Source: a virus. Taken from it: 64,000 nucleotides of DNA. Below the pieces are notes generated by a model. The model was given only the letters and a program-made list of their open reading frames with translations, made no database searches and was not told where the DNA came from. Below are positions 13,708-22,538 of this stretch, piece after piece; position 1 is the first letter of the stretch; every line of letters begins with the position of its first letter. The position numbers and the translations under genes are program-made. The stretch lies in IMG/VR virus record IMGVR_UViG_3300050166_000025, positions 1 through 64,000 of that record; one strand, 5' to 3'.

Positions 13708-16299
13708 TTAAGAAAAGTTTCCAGTTTTGATTTCTCCAGTGTTTAATACTGTAGTTCTCTGTACAACAATCTCTAAACCTTTAACCGGCTCAACAAATGT
13801 ATCTAGGATACCGATATTGTTATCGATCACGTCGGTTGTATTATTAGTTTGATCCATTACGTTTTTGTAATCATAAACTCCACCGTCAGCCTTTAATGAA
13901 TTCATAAATGAATCGGCTAATGTTTTAATCTCTAATCTAGTCTGTGCAGTATTGAATTCATACACATAGTTCTTTAAGATTTTAGCTAAACCTTCTTCGA
14001 TGTAAATTAATACTTCTCTTACGTGAGCAGAAGAAAGTGCAGACTTAATAGATTGTTGAGCTGTTACATTACCAGTAATAACTAAACCAGCTCCTCTTTG
14101 GAAAACAATTGGGTTGATTCCGAATGGCTCTAAAACGTCTCTATCGTTTTTAGAGAAAGGATATTCTACTCCTACCACGTTTGTACCAGACACGACACCT
14201 CTTCTTGGACCCGCAACAATTGACCATGGTAAAGCATTAAATTGCTTATCGATATAGTTGTTGGATACGTAAGCTGCCGGCGGAACAATAATGTCCTTAC
14301 CATTTTCTCTTACAATAATACCCGGTCCATAATAGAAGGCGAAATTAGCTCCTTCGTTAATAGAAGGTAAAGAATATAATGCAGTTGGATTCAGGTCTAA
14401 ATTACCGCCTGTCGCGATGTATTGCGTGCTAAATGCACCGTTAGAATCTTTAAATGAAGGGTTAGTTGAAGATTTAAAATCTTGAACAGTCGGTGCATTT
14501 AAGATAGCTGATGCGTTTTGTCTTTCGTGAGCTAAGAAAGATAATTCTTTCTTGTTTAAGATCGAACCATTTTCGTAAGATGCAAAAGTATCTACTACAT
14601 ATCTGAAATCGATTAAGTCTTTATCTATTAAAGCTTGGAATAAATTGGTTCCTGTTAATTCTGATAAAGAACCTGCGATAGTTTTTTCAGCAACATTCGC
14701 TTTTCCTAACACAAAGGTTTTGTATACTGATGAAGCGTCTTCGAATGAAAGAATTACATAGCCATCGAATGTATCTGATACTTCAGCTGAACAAGTTACC
14801 GTATAAGTATGGACGTTTCCAATTACTGAAGCTTGAACTCTAGTTACTTTAGAAAGTCTACCAGCTGTTGCAGAATCTACGTAATTTCCTTTCTTAATAG
14901 GGAATACGATAGGTGATACTGGGCTAGTATAAGTTACAGTGAATGAACCTCCACCGATGTTAGCATAAACACCTTGAACACCACCGTTAAATAATGAAGT
15001 AGGAACAAATTTGCTAACTGAAATACCGTAAGTATTGATAGTTGCTGGTGCTGAAGTTGTATCGATTCCAGCGTATATTGAACTAATAGCTCCATCGGCT
15101 ACAACAATAGTAACGCCTGCAGTATATTCAACGTGAGTAACTTGAACATATTCGGTTGCAGCAGATGCTTTAACGAACATGTGACCTGTGTTGATTGAGC
15201 CAGTAGCATCAAAACCAACAATGTGTAATGTATCGTTTGCAACGTTAGTTGTATCTAAGTGGGTAGTTACTTCAACTCCACCGTTATTAGCCTTTGTGGG
15301 TAAAGTAACTGGTGTTGTTGTGATAGCTTGATCTACTATGTAAGATAGTAACTCGTAATTTTGATCTTCGTTATATGAATGACCTACAAAATCAACTTTA
15401 GTTCCTGCTGGATTTGTTACCGCATCTTCGTTAACCGCACAGAATAAACCTGTTCTTCTTGCTTCTTGATTAATAGATGTTTCAATGTAAACATTTTTAC
15501 CTTCTAAATCTTTAAAGCCTGGAATAACCGAGCCTGTGTACTTTGCAATTAAAGAAACTTGTCTTAAGTTAGAGAACTCATTGATTTTGTCTTTTAATAA
15601 ACCTTCTGCTGTAAAGTAAGCTCCATAAACTGGATCAGAAACTAAAGAAGCTGCATTAAATTCGCCTTTAAAAACAAACACATCAACCATAAAATCTGAT
15701 ACGTAATCAAATTCATTCATGAATGAAGGAACATTTCCATGACCGTACCATTCTCTTGCAGTGATCTCGAATTGAGGAACATCTTGTGCTTTTCTTAAGA
15801 TCACTGTGATAGGTTCTTGCTTAATGTTGATTAAGTTTAAAACTCTATCGTTATCTAAACCGATTGTGTTTAGGACTGCTTTATCTTCAGGGAACCAGAA
15901 CTTGTCTGTGTTGAAGAAAGAAGCAAATGCATTTTGATCTGAAAGAGATGAAATTGAATCAACTGAACCAGCTGTAACTGGTGATTGTGAGTTAATTGTA
16001 TCAGAACCAGAAATATCTGCAATGTTAAGAGCTAAGATCGCTCCTCTTCCTAATGCGTTTTGCGCAGAACGGTGAAAGAACATACCTTTCTTCTCTAGGT
16101 TTAAATCAATACCACCAAATAAAGAAGTGAATTCTTCAGCGGTTTGAACTAAAACTGGAGTGTTGTAAGGACCTTTTTTAGAGTGTCCAACTACCAATCT
16201 GATTGTTTGAGCATTAAAACTCGTAGTGATAGACTTATCAAATTCTAGTCTATAAACACCAGAGCTTTTAAAATTAGCTAATTGAGGACTAAGTGCCAT
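13708..16299 (-). CDS. 18: Tail sheath protein (T4 gp18-like)
   Basis: At 863 residues this is longer than T4 gp18 (659). The N-terminus (FKSSGVYRLEFDKS) and the C-terminal module (FNTAQTRLEIKTLADSFMNS, then FVEPVKGLEIVVQRTTV) are typical of contractile sheaths and make the mesh that contracts. The middle, roughly residues 320-540, is Thr/Val/Gly-rich and beta-looking and probably forms inserted surface domains. A conserved-looking INPIVFQRGAGLVI stretch lies near 700. The gene precedes the tube gene and follows the terminase. A late motif lies at 16326-16335. Confidence 0.93.
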   Translation of the reverse strand: MALSPQLANFKSSGVYRLEFDKSITTSFNAQTIRLVVGHSKKGPYNTPVLVQTAEEFTSLFGGIDLNLEKKGMFFHRSAQNALGRGAILALNIADISGSDTINSQSPVTAGSVDSISSLSDQNAFASFFNTDKFWFPEDKAVLNTIGLDNDRVLNLINIKQEPITVILRKAQDVPQFEITAREWYGHGNVPSFMNEFDYVSDFMVDVFVFKGEFNAASLVSDPVYGAYFTAEGLLKDKINEFSNLRQVSLIAKYTGSVIPGFKDLEGKNVYIETSINQEARRTGLFCAVNEDAVTNPAGTKVDFVGHSYNEDQNYELLSYIVDQAITTTPVTLPTKANNGGVEVTTHLDTTNVANDTLHIVGFDATGSINTGHMFVKASAATEYVQVTHVEYTAGVTIVVADGAISSIYAGIDTTSAPATINTYGISVSKFVPTSLFNGGVQGVYANIGGGSFTVTYTSPVSPIVFPIKKGNYVDSATAGRLSKVTRVQASVIGNVHTYTVTCSAEVSDTFDGYVILSFEDASSVYKTFVLGKANVAEKTIAGSLSELTGTNLFQALIDKDLIDFRYVVDTFASYENGSILNKKELSFLAHERQNASAILNAPTVQDFKSSTNPSFKDSNGAFSTQYIATGGNLDLNPTALYSLPSINEGANFAFYYGPGIIVRENGKDIIVPPAAYVSNNYIDKQFNALPWSIVAGPRRGVVSGTNVVGVEYPFSKNDRDVLEPFGINPIVFQRGAGLVITGNVTAQQSIKSALSSAHVREVLIYIEEGLAKILKNYVYEFNTAQTRLEIKTLADSFMNSLKADGGVYDYKNVMDQTNNTTDVIDNNIGILDTFVEPVKGLEIVVQRTTVLNTGEIKTGNFS

Positions 16300-16325
16300 A
16301 ATTTTAATTATTATTTTTTTATATT

Positions 16326-16335
16326 CTATATATCG
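16326..16335 (-). promoter_or_regulatory. Late-type promoter motif before sheath gene
   Basis: CGATATATAG on the minus strand, 27 nt before the ATG. Confidence 0.45.
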
Positions 16336-16355
16336 ATGTAAGTAGTGTAATTATA

Positions 16356-18182
16356 TTATACGAGATCATAAATGTCGTATTGTAGATCTCCCTGTGAATC
16401 ATTGTCCTTATAAAGAACCTCTTCCATATATTCATGTAGATCTTCATCTATGATGTCTAGTAATTCTTCAACATAATCAGCGTAATCTGTTGTGCCGAAA
16501 AACTCAGTGGAGTTAACTCCCGTCATCACTACGTCATCATGACCCATCTGGGCTCCATAACTTCCGTTCTTTAAAGTACCAAATAGAGATGCCTCGTTAA
16601 CCGTCTCAACCTCATTAATAAATAGTCTATTTGCCTCTATCAATTTCTTAAAGTTTTGGCAGAACACTGATTTATTATCTGACTTTAATTTTAGGCCCGG
16701 CTTCAGGGTCTTTGAATCATGTCTGTGCTTGAATCTTAGTACCATCTCATCTTCAAACTCATTTCTCTGAGGAAAGACGGTCTGCAAGTATTTTAATAGG
16801 ATCGTACCGTATGTGTTAAACTCAATCACCATCTTTACGCACTCTGGATTGAATACATCACATGATAAGGTATACAGTATCTTTGCAAAGTCTTCAATTA
16901 CGTGCTCATTTGATCTAAAGACGGCTATCTGATTCATTCTAAAGAAATCATATAGAGCGCCTGGATTTAATAGATTATCGATGTGTTTCTTGTCCATCGG
17001 CTCAACTTCAAATACGTTGATGACAGAGTAATCTCCGCCGTTACCCTCTGCAATGTCTACAGAAAATAGAAATCTTCTATCCTCACTCTTTGCGTCTTCT
17101 ACGTCAAACGTAGGATGAAAGCCTAAGAATCCTTTTACATCTATATGAATGTTCTCAAACTCTTCTAAATCGTGATGAATAAATTTCTTTGCTTTCTTTC
17201 TCATTTGTGCCATTGAGCCCGGTGAGAGTAATAGAGAGCTTGAACTTACGAATTCATTACCATATTGTCTATTAAATGCCTCTTCGGAGCCAAGATTTCT
17301 AAGTTCTCTCTGATACCATGCATCATCCCTATCAGGGTGTTGCCACCAGTCAATTCGCATTGGCGTATATGCATTGTCTCCTTTCTCAGCGGAAGACCAA
17401 ATCTCATAGAACTTATTGAATCCATTTGGAGTTGACGTAATATTAATACGAGAAATCTTTGACGAAGATAATGTAGGATAAACGTTTTCATAGAACACGT
17501 CTACGATATTTGGCGGAATGTGGGCAAATTCATCAAGGTAAAGATTGTGAATAGTAAAACCAATACCGGCTTTTGCTGTCGTTGATTGTCCTACAAGTCT
17601 ACATCCATTATCTGCCCTAACGTTCATTACGTCATACTTGATAATTCCTGGTTTCATGTAGAAAGGTAGGTGCTCAATTACAACTTTTGCCTTGTCAATA
17701 ATCTCCTTTGTGGTCTCAGCTTTATTGGCTAATAAGAGTGTGTTCTTATCGTAGTTAAAAACAATGAACCATGCATTAAAGATGGATGCAGTTACAGTCT
17801 TTCCCATTTGACGAGAAGCAAGAACAATATTGAATCTATTGTTCTGTAAATTACGCAACATATCTTTCTGATAGTCTCTTAGCACTACTTGTTGTATACC
17901 ATCATCGGTCATTACTACAGCGTACTTAGAAGCAAAGTAGATGATATCGTTTGCACATCTCGCAATCTCCTGAATCTCTTCGTCAGTGTATTCAAAAACA
18001 AGGTTACCCTTGCGCAAATGTTGTTTACCTTCATAGAAAGGTGAACTGACGTTTGGTTTGTAACCCTTATCAACTGCGATCATATAGTCCTTTACGTTCT
18101 TAGTAGACCATACGAGTTTAGCTGACTGCATTTCATTGGATTCCTTAGGAATCCAAACATTATCACTAGCGTTATCTGCCAT
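16356..18182 (-). CDS. 17: Terminase large subunit (T4 gp17-like)
   Basis: This 608-residue packaging motor has an N-terminal ATPase with Walker A ASRQMGKT near residue 140, Walker B LYLDEFA near 215 and a coupling motif ITSTPNG near 250. The C-terminal RNase H-like nuclease shows acidic residues in FSVDIAEGNGGDYS near 372, MVIEFNTYG near 450 and GHDDVVMTG near 553. Length agrees with T4 gp17 (610). The start follows the small-terminase candidate by two bases, as in T4 where 16 and 17 are adjacent. Confidence 0.96.
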   Translation of the reverse strand: MADNASDNVWIPKESNEMQSAKLVWSTKNVKDYMIAVDKGYKPNVSSPFYEGKQHLRKGNLVFEYTDEEIQEIARCANDIIYFASKYAVVMTDDGIQQVVLRDYQKDMLRNLQNNRFNIVLASRQMGKTVTASIFNAWFIVFNYDKNTLLLANKAETTKEIIDKAKVVIEHLPFYMKPGIIKYDVMNVRADNGCRLVGQSTTAKAGIGFTIHNLYLDEFAHIPPNIVDVFYENVYPTLSSSKISRINITSTPNGFNKFYEIWSSAEKGDNAYTPMRIDWWQHPDRDDAWYQRELRNLGSEEAFNRQYGNEFVSSSSLLLSPGSMAQMRKKAKKFIHHDLEEFENIHIDVKGFLGFHPTFDVEDAKSEDRRFLFSVDIAEGNGGDYSVINVFEVEPMDKKHIDNLLNPGALYDFFRMNQIAVFRSNEHVIEDFAKILYTLSCDVFNPECVKMVIEFNTYGTILLKYLQTVFPQRNEFEDEMVLRFKHRHDSKTLKPGLKLKSDNKSVFCQNFKKLIEANRLFINEVETVNEASLFGTLKNGSYGAQMGHDDVVMTGVNSTEFFGTTDYADYVEELLDIIDEDLHEYMEEVLYKDNDSQGDLQYDIYDLV

Positions 18183-18183
18183 A

Positions 18184-18849
18184 TTAATCCTCGTTTAATT
18201 CAAGATCTTCAGATTCAGTGTCCTCTATCTCTTCCTCTTCTTGTGAAGCCTTTCTGATTAGACGCATCAGGTCTTTAGTGCCTCTTTGTATATTACCGTT
18301 ATCGGTAGAACCACCTGAAGAGATGATCTCTTGCTTATCTACGTTCTTACGATACATTTCAATGTCTCTTGCAATACGTTTGGCACTCTCTTCGGTTGCC
18401 ATTAAATACATTGTTTGGGACTTGATTATATCGAGCATTGATTTCTGTAAGGTAGCAAGCACCTCGAACATTCGTGGCGCTAGTTCACCATCGTCGATAG
18501 TTTCCAATAGTCTCGTTAGCGCAGCCTCTCCAGCTTGTAACTGATACACTAGAGAAGACATTGTCATCTCATCTATTTCTCTCTTGGCTACAATATACTC
18601 GTCCTTCTCGATAATATCTGCATCGAGATAAAATTTCATTAGTGCATTGATTGTTTTCTTGGCTTTAGCGCTAGCACCTACTTTCATCTCATTGAATGAA
18701 ATAGGGGCTCTGTTTCTAGCCGGAGGTAAGACAGGATCTTTGGTTACTATATCTGTGATTGGCGTTTCGTCAGCGCCTATTAATTCATCTAACTCTCGAC
18801 GTATATCATCAGCTTGTTCTGATATACTTCTCTTCTTTTCTTCTGACAT
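18184..18849 (-). CDS. 16: Probable terminase small subunit (gp16-like)
   Basis: This 221-residue protein is acidic and mostly helical, with a central coiled-coil-prone part (residues 75-180) and a Glu/Asp-rich tail (QEEEEIEDTESEDLELNED). It lies immediately upstream of the gp17-like gene, the place of gene 16 in T4, whose product forms a ring that recognises DNA and regulates gp17. I see no sequence motif that proves it; the call rests on position, size and helical nature. A late motif lies at 18871-18880. Confidence 0.65.
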   Translation of the reverse strand: MSEEKKRSISEQADDIRRELDELIGADETPITDIVTKDPVLPPARNRAPISFNEMKVGASAKAKKTINALMKFYLDADIIEKDEYIVAKREIDEMTMSSLVYQLQAGEAALTRLLETIDDGELAPRMFEVLATLQKSMLDIIKSQTMYLMATEESAKRIARDIEMYRKNVDKQEIISSGGSTDNGNIQRGTKDLMRLIRKASQEEEEIEDTESEDLELNED

Positions 18850-18870
18850 ATAATATGATATTATTTCAGA

Positions 18871-18880
18871 TTATATATCG
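18871..18880 (-). promoter_or_regulatory. Late-type promoter motif before the terminase operon
   Basis: CGATATATAA on the minus strand, 22 nt before the ATG at 18849; it overlaps the 3' end of the structural gene upstream. Confidence 0.45.
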
Positions 18881-18884
18881 GGTT

Positions 18885-20825
18885 TTAGCGAGCGTTCTTG
18901 AATTTCTGGAATCCAATGCTTGGAATTGCATTATCGATGATTAGCGCTAACTGAGAATCTCTGACCATATACTGATTTAGCACGTTATGATGCTGCTCAA
19001 GCTCAATCGGTTTACTAAATAGTCTTAAGTTAGTTAAGAATAACTTACCGCCTCTAATTGCGTAATTAGTGTTTGAATCCCATACAAAGGCCTGTTGCAC
19101 ATCTTTTACTTCAGCAAACTCAACCTGTAAATTGTTATCTGCCGACTGTGGTAGACCAAAATTATTAGCTGGATCCAACGAGTAGATGTAAGCTGATAGT
19201 TGCTTAAATTGATTGCTACCATTTAAGATTAAACCATACCACTTATCTGTTCCGAATGTCAAGCCGTGCATGTATGAATATAGAACACCGTTGATCGACA
19301 CCTTCAACTCTTGTGGAGTGACAATAATTCTAAATCCTAGCATTGCATCATAGTCTCCAAATAAGATCTCTTCACCAGCGTAACCGGCTGGAAACTGTGG
19401 GTGAAACCAAACAGAGACAGCAAAGTTCTCGGAGTTAGATAACTTACTTGGTAATATGTAATCAATCGCAGTCTCATTTTTAGGAATCTGTGTTAAGTTG
19501 TAATAGTTTTTAGACACAACAGTCCATCTATTCTTTAACTCGTAGTCTATGATACTCAATTCTTTATGCATAAAATTTCTAATTCCATCTCGGTACGCAG
19601 TGGAAACTGTCTGATACTGCATTGGTTTAGTATCTTTCTCGTAAGTCTCTTGAATCTCAGCACCGAATACCTCATCTATTCCCGTAATTAGATTATCGGT
19701 TGCTAAATCAAACCCATCTGGGTTGATTGCAGTGTGGTCACTGTATTTAGTCAGCTTTATCTTCCAGTATGACTTAGAGTTGTTAAAACGATCACCAATT
19801 GCAACAGAGCTAATAGAATACATCTTATTCATGATAGGAATAAACATATAGTCTTTATTTCTCGGTGTTGTCTTGTAGCCGAAAGCTCTCTCGAATTCTT
19901 GTCTTACAATATGAATTTCAAATTCCTCAAAATCCATTCCAAATAGATCGTATGAAATAGTCGACTCTTGTGGAAACTCATTGTCAGGCACTAAGATTTT
20001 AATGTCTTCTTGTGCAACCACGTTAAATAGAGAATACTCCATTAATATGACATCCTTGCTTCTTTGATCCGGTTCGGTCTTGAAATATGTTACAGTGTGA
20101 CCAAATATGTCGCTCACCATATTAGAAAGCTGCAATTGTATCTGTTGCGCTTTATTTAAGTTATAAGGCTTAAATAGGTTTTCGTATTCACAATCTACTC
20201 TAATATTTGCACAACCAGAGTATAGGAAAGGGTCTGTGCAATCTAAACACAATTGAGGACAGGATTCTACAACACCATTATCTCTTTCGAGTGTATATGT
20301 AACTGAGATCAGGGTCAATGTATTGCCTGGAATTAATTGATTTACTTCCGCTTTAACGTCTAGGTATAAAGGACTTCTAGGATTAAAATTCATGGTGAAT
20401 AGGTCACCAAAATCATTCTGCTTATTTAACTCGTGAAACTCATTGTATGCGTTTCCATCCGTTGAATATCTAAATTCGTATGTAAAATTATTGTATTGGT
20501 CTAGCCATCTATAAAATTGAACGTTTGGAGCGGAAACAGGTGCGTTATCGATTAAAGCCAATCTGTTACTGTCAATGATTGAATCTACCTCGAGCACTAA
20601 ATTTCCAACGATGATCTTATCACCGTGATTAAATCTGCTAAAATTAGTAGCGGAGCCCGTAACTATTCGCGAACCGGCCGTTAGTGTAATCTTACCGACA
20701 GTCGTAGAGTCAGATAAGCCTGCGAGAACCTCCCAGTCTAAAATTCTCAATACATCCTTATATGGATCCTGGATTGATGCTATTAAAAAATCACCGTATT
20801 CAGTGGCTGTATTTCCTCTAATCAT
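18885..20825 (-). CDS. Putative neck/tail structural protein with C-terminal LamG-like region
   Basis: This 646-residue protein is mostly beta. Residues 60-125 look like an SH3/immunoglobulin-type domain (GKITLTAGSRIVTG). A Cys cluster (SCPQLCLDCTDPF, SGCANIRVDC) lies near 185-210 and may bind metal. Residues about 265-365 (DLFGMDFEEFEIHIV, then DYMFIPIMNKMYSISS) distantly resemble the T4 neck protein gp14. The last 180 residues (AVSVWFHPQFP, GFRIIVTPQELKVSING) resemble concanavalin/laminin-G domains that bind glycans. It is next to the terminase genes. Virion location is likely; the exact component is uncertain. Confidence 0.5.
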   Translation of the reverse strand: MIRGNTATEYGDFLIASIQDPYKDVLRILDWEVLAGLSDSTTVGKITLTAGSRIVTGSATNFSRFNHGDKIIVGNLVLEVDSIIDSNRLALIDNAPVSAPNVQFYRWLDQYNNFTYEFRYSTDGNAYNEFHELNKQNDFGDLFTMNFNPRSPLYLDVKAEVNQLIPGNTLTLISVTYTLERDNGVVESCPQLCLDCTDPFLYSGCANIRVDCEYENLFKPYNLNKAQQIQLQLSNMVSDIFGHTVTYFKTEPDQRSKDVILMEYSLFNVVAQEDIKILVPDNEFPQESTISYDLFGMDFEEFEIHIVRQEFERAFGYKTTPRNKDYMFIPIMNKMYSISSVAIGDRFNNSKSYWKIKLTKYSDHTAINPDGFDLATDNLITGIDEVFGAEIQETYEKDTKPMQYQTVSTAYRDGIRNFMHKELSIIDYELKNRWTVVSKNYYNLTQIPKNETAIDYILPSKLSNSENFAVSVWFHPQFPAGYAGEEILFGDYDAMLGFRIIVTPQELKVSINGVLYSYMHGLTFGTDKWYGLILNGSNQFKQLSAYIYSLDPANNFGLPQSADNNLQVEFAEVKDVQQAFVWDSNTNYAIRGGKLFLTNLRLFSKPIELEQHHNVLNQYMVRDSQLALIIDNAIPSIGFQKFKNAR

Positions 20826-21250
20826 TATTCTACGATATCTGTTTTTGCTTTAGCAACTTCATCCTCTGGTTTATACACCTCACCGGCAATCCAAGAGGCT
20901 ATAAAACCTGTAAGTGCGATGAAATAGATAGCCAAGTCATTAAGATTTGCTCCAAATTGAATTCCAACGGCGCCAGCGATAGCCCACACCAACACAACAA
21001 AATAGATCATGATCTCTCTTCTAGAAGAGGGTCCTGGTTGTAAAACTCCTGTCTTTAAGCTGGGTCTTTTTGATTCTGCCCAAACATAAGTTGCGACATA
21101 AGTTGTAAGTGAACCAAAATAAGCTGCTAATTGACTAAAGCTAACCAACTTGTATGCTCCGAAGATACCGGCCGCAATCCACAGTAAAACTGTAATGTAT
21201 ACGAGTTCTTCTCTTTTACCGAAATTGGATACAATTTCCTTGATGTTCAT
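20825..21250 (-). CDS. Small membrane protein with internal duplication, candidate holin
   Basis: This 141-residue protein has four hydrophobic segments in two pairs. The halves are clear repeats: REELVYITVLLWIAAGIFGA...LAAYFGSLTTYVATYVWAES and REIMIYFVVLVWAIAGAVGI...LAIYFIALTGFIASWIAGEVY, separated by a charged Pro-rich linker. Both pairs end near a short KRP/YKP tail. Size, topology and location in a late operon suit a holin, but lysis function is inferred only. A late motif lies at 21269-21278. Confidence 0.5.
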   Translation of the reverse strand: MNIKEIVSNFGKREELVYITVLLWIAAGIFGAYKLVSFSQLAAYFGSLTTYVATYVWAESKRPSLKTGVLQPGPSSRREIMIYFVVLVWAIAGAVGIQFGANLNDLAIYFIALTGFIASWIAGEVYKPEDEVAKAKTDIVE

Positions 21251-21268
21251 TAACTATTAGTCTTTTTT

Positions 21269-21278
21269 GTATATATCT
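21269..21278 (-). promoter_or_regulatory. Late-type promoter motif
   Basis: AGATATATAC on the minus strand, 19 nt before the membrane-protein ATG at 21250. Confidence 0.4.
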
Positions 21279-21289
21279 ACAAAAAAGAT

Positions 21290-21940
21290 TTAATAGTCGG
21301 TCACTAATAAGATTTCAGGGTTATCTCCCTCGAATTTAGGGTCCAGTATATCTAATAGAGAAGCCACTACTTCAACTTCTTCCTGTTCGAAAGAGGCTTC
21401 ATTCAACCAGTTATCCAGCTTATATGTAACGGTTGCTAGCTCATTTCGCTGATATGGAATCCCTTTTTCTAGTAGATTCAACTCTGTCAAGACCCTGGTA
21501 ATAGATGCTAGGCTCTCTTCGTCATCAAAAATCTCATATAGTTTAATAGTTGCGTGAAGAATTTTATAACTGAAATTGATTCTCTTCTCTCCTCCGTTTG
21601 GATCTACAACCAGTCTAGAGTAGCGTCTAGTTTTGTCAAGTGTCAATTTAATCCACTTTAACTTAGACATGTTAGATAGGATACTATTAATAAAATAGAT
21701 TGAATTTGCGTCCTTGTGTAAGAACTCTGAACCTATTGACTTAAAACGGTTTAATTCGTTAGGGTATGTTTTCTCAACATAGCTCTTTAAGTAATAAGGA
21801 GAAACCAGGACGGACTGCTCATTTATTTCAATAAAGTCCAGCTGGTTTTTAACACCGGTCCATATTCTATTGTCGTAATAATTGTAACGATATAAAACTA
21901 CGTCTATTACGTCAACTGTATTTAGTGCAGAAAATCCCAT
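21290..21940 (-). CDS. Hypothetical protein (216 aa), possible neck/connector protein
   Basis: I do not recognise this protein. It is soluble, Tyr/Asn/Leu-rich in the N-terminal half (YRYNYYDNRIWTG) and acidic at the C-terminus (FEQEEVEVVASLLDILDPKFEGD). It lies between the gp62-like gene, which it overlaps by one base, and the membrane-protein/neck genes. The position would suit either a DNA-replication accessory or a head-tail connector protein; sequence does not decide. Confidence 0.5.
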   Translation of the reverse strand: MGFSALNTVDVIDVVLYRYNYYDNRIWTGVKNQLDFIEINEQSVLVSPYYLKSYVEKTYPNELNRFKSIGSEFLHKDANSIYFINSILSNMSKLKWIKLTLDKTRRYSRLVVDPNGGEKRINFSYKILHATIKLYEIFDDEESLASITRVLTELNLLEKGIPYQRNELATVTYKLDNWLNEASFEQEEVEVVASLLDILDPKFEGDNPEILLVTDY

Positions 21941-22362
21941 CAGTAAACTTTAATTGCTTTTTCTATTTTCTTAAGCTCTATTTCTAGATCTTGCTGTGCA
22001 AATTGTTGTAATTCTTTGAATTCTCGCTTTCCTATCTCGTGCTTCTTCATAAAAAATTCAACAACTTCATCACTTGGTATGTATTCTTTTTTGTCAGCCG
22101 CTGTAAGCTTCTTTGTTTTAGTGTAGAACCACATTGGCACTGAAGTAAATCTCTGTGCTACCATCGACCAACTATCTACAACAAAGGCGCCATTGATACC
22201 GTTTATGTTGAACATCTGGGCATTTGCTGGAAATTTAATACTGAAAAAGCGATTAATCATAAAGTGATGTCGCTTCTTAGTGTGCAATTTAATGTTCTGA
22301 TACTCCTTAGGCTTTGTAAACATTATCTTTACAAAGTCAAATAGTTTTGTTTCGTCTAGCAT
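21940..22362 (-). CDS. 62: Probable clamp-loader small subunit (gp62-like)
   Basis: This 140-residue protein contains HHFMINRFFSIKFPANAQMFN near residues 32-52, which resembles the FMINR...ANEMN core of short gp62 proteins from cyanophages, and a C-terminal helix REFKELQQFAQQDLEIELKKIEK. T4 gp62 (187 aa) binds four gp44 ATPases to load the gp45 clamp. The gp44-like gene lies three genes upstream, in keeping with a clamp-loader cluster. The motif match is from memory and modest. Confidence 0.55.
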   Translation of the reverse strand: MLDETKLFDFVKIMFTKPKEYQNIKLHTKKRHHFMINRFFSIKFPANAQMFNINGINGAFVVDSWSMVAQRFTSVPMWFYTKTKKLTAADKKEYIPSDEVVEFFMKKHEIGKREFKELQQFAQQDLEIELKKIEKAIKVY

Positions 22363-22538
22363 GCTGGCTCTTTAATCAAATCCTCAAATGCAGAATTGTA
22401 TGCATCTAGTTTATTATACCCTTCTTTCACTAATTGTTTTGCAGCAACTACAACCTTGGTACGCATTCCATACGCACTCGCCTCTATCAAGATCTCTTCA
22501 ATCTGTTCAGCCACTGATAAAAAATTAGAATAGTTCAT
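22356..22538 (-). CDS. Small hypothetical protein (60 aa)
   Basis: Short helical protein (AEQIEEILIEASAYGMRTKVV) overlapping the RNase H gene by 14 bases and the gp62-like gene by 7. The tight overlaps at both ends argue that it is a real translated gene. No function recognised. Confidence 0.6.
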   Translation of the reverse strand: MNYSNFLSVAEQIEEILIEASAYGMRTKVVVAAKQLVKEGYNKLDAYNSAFEDLIKEPAC

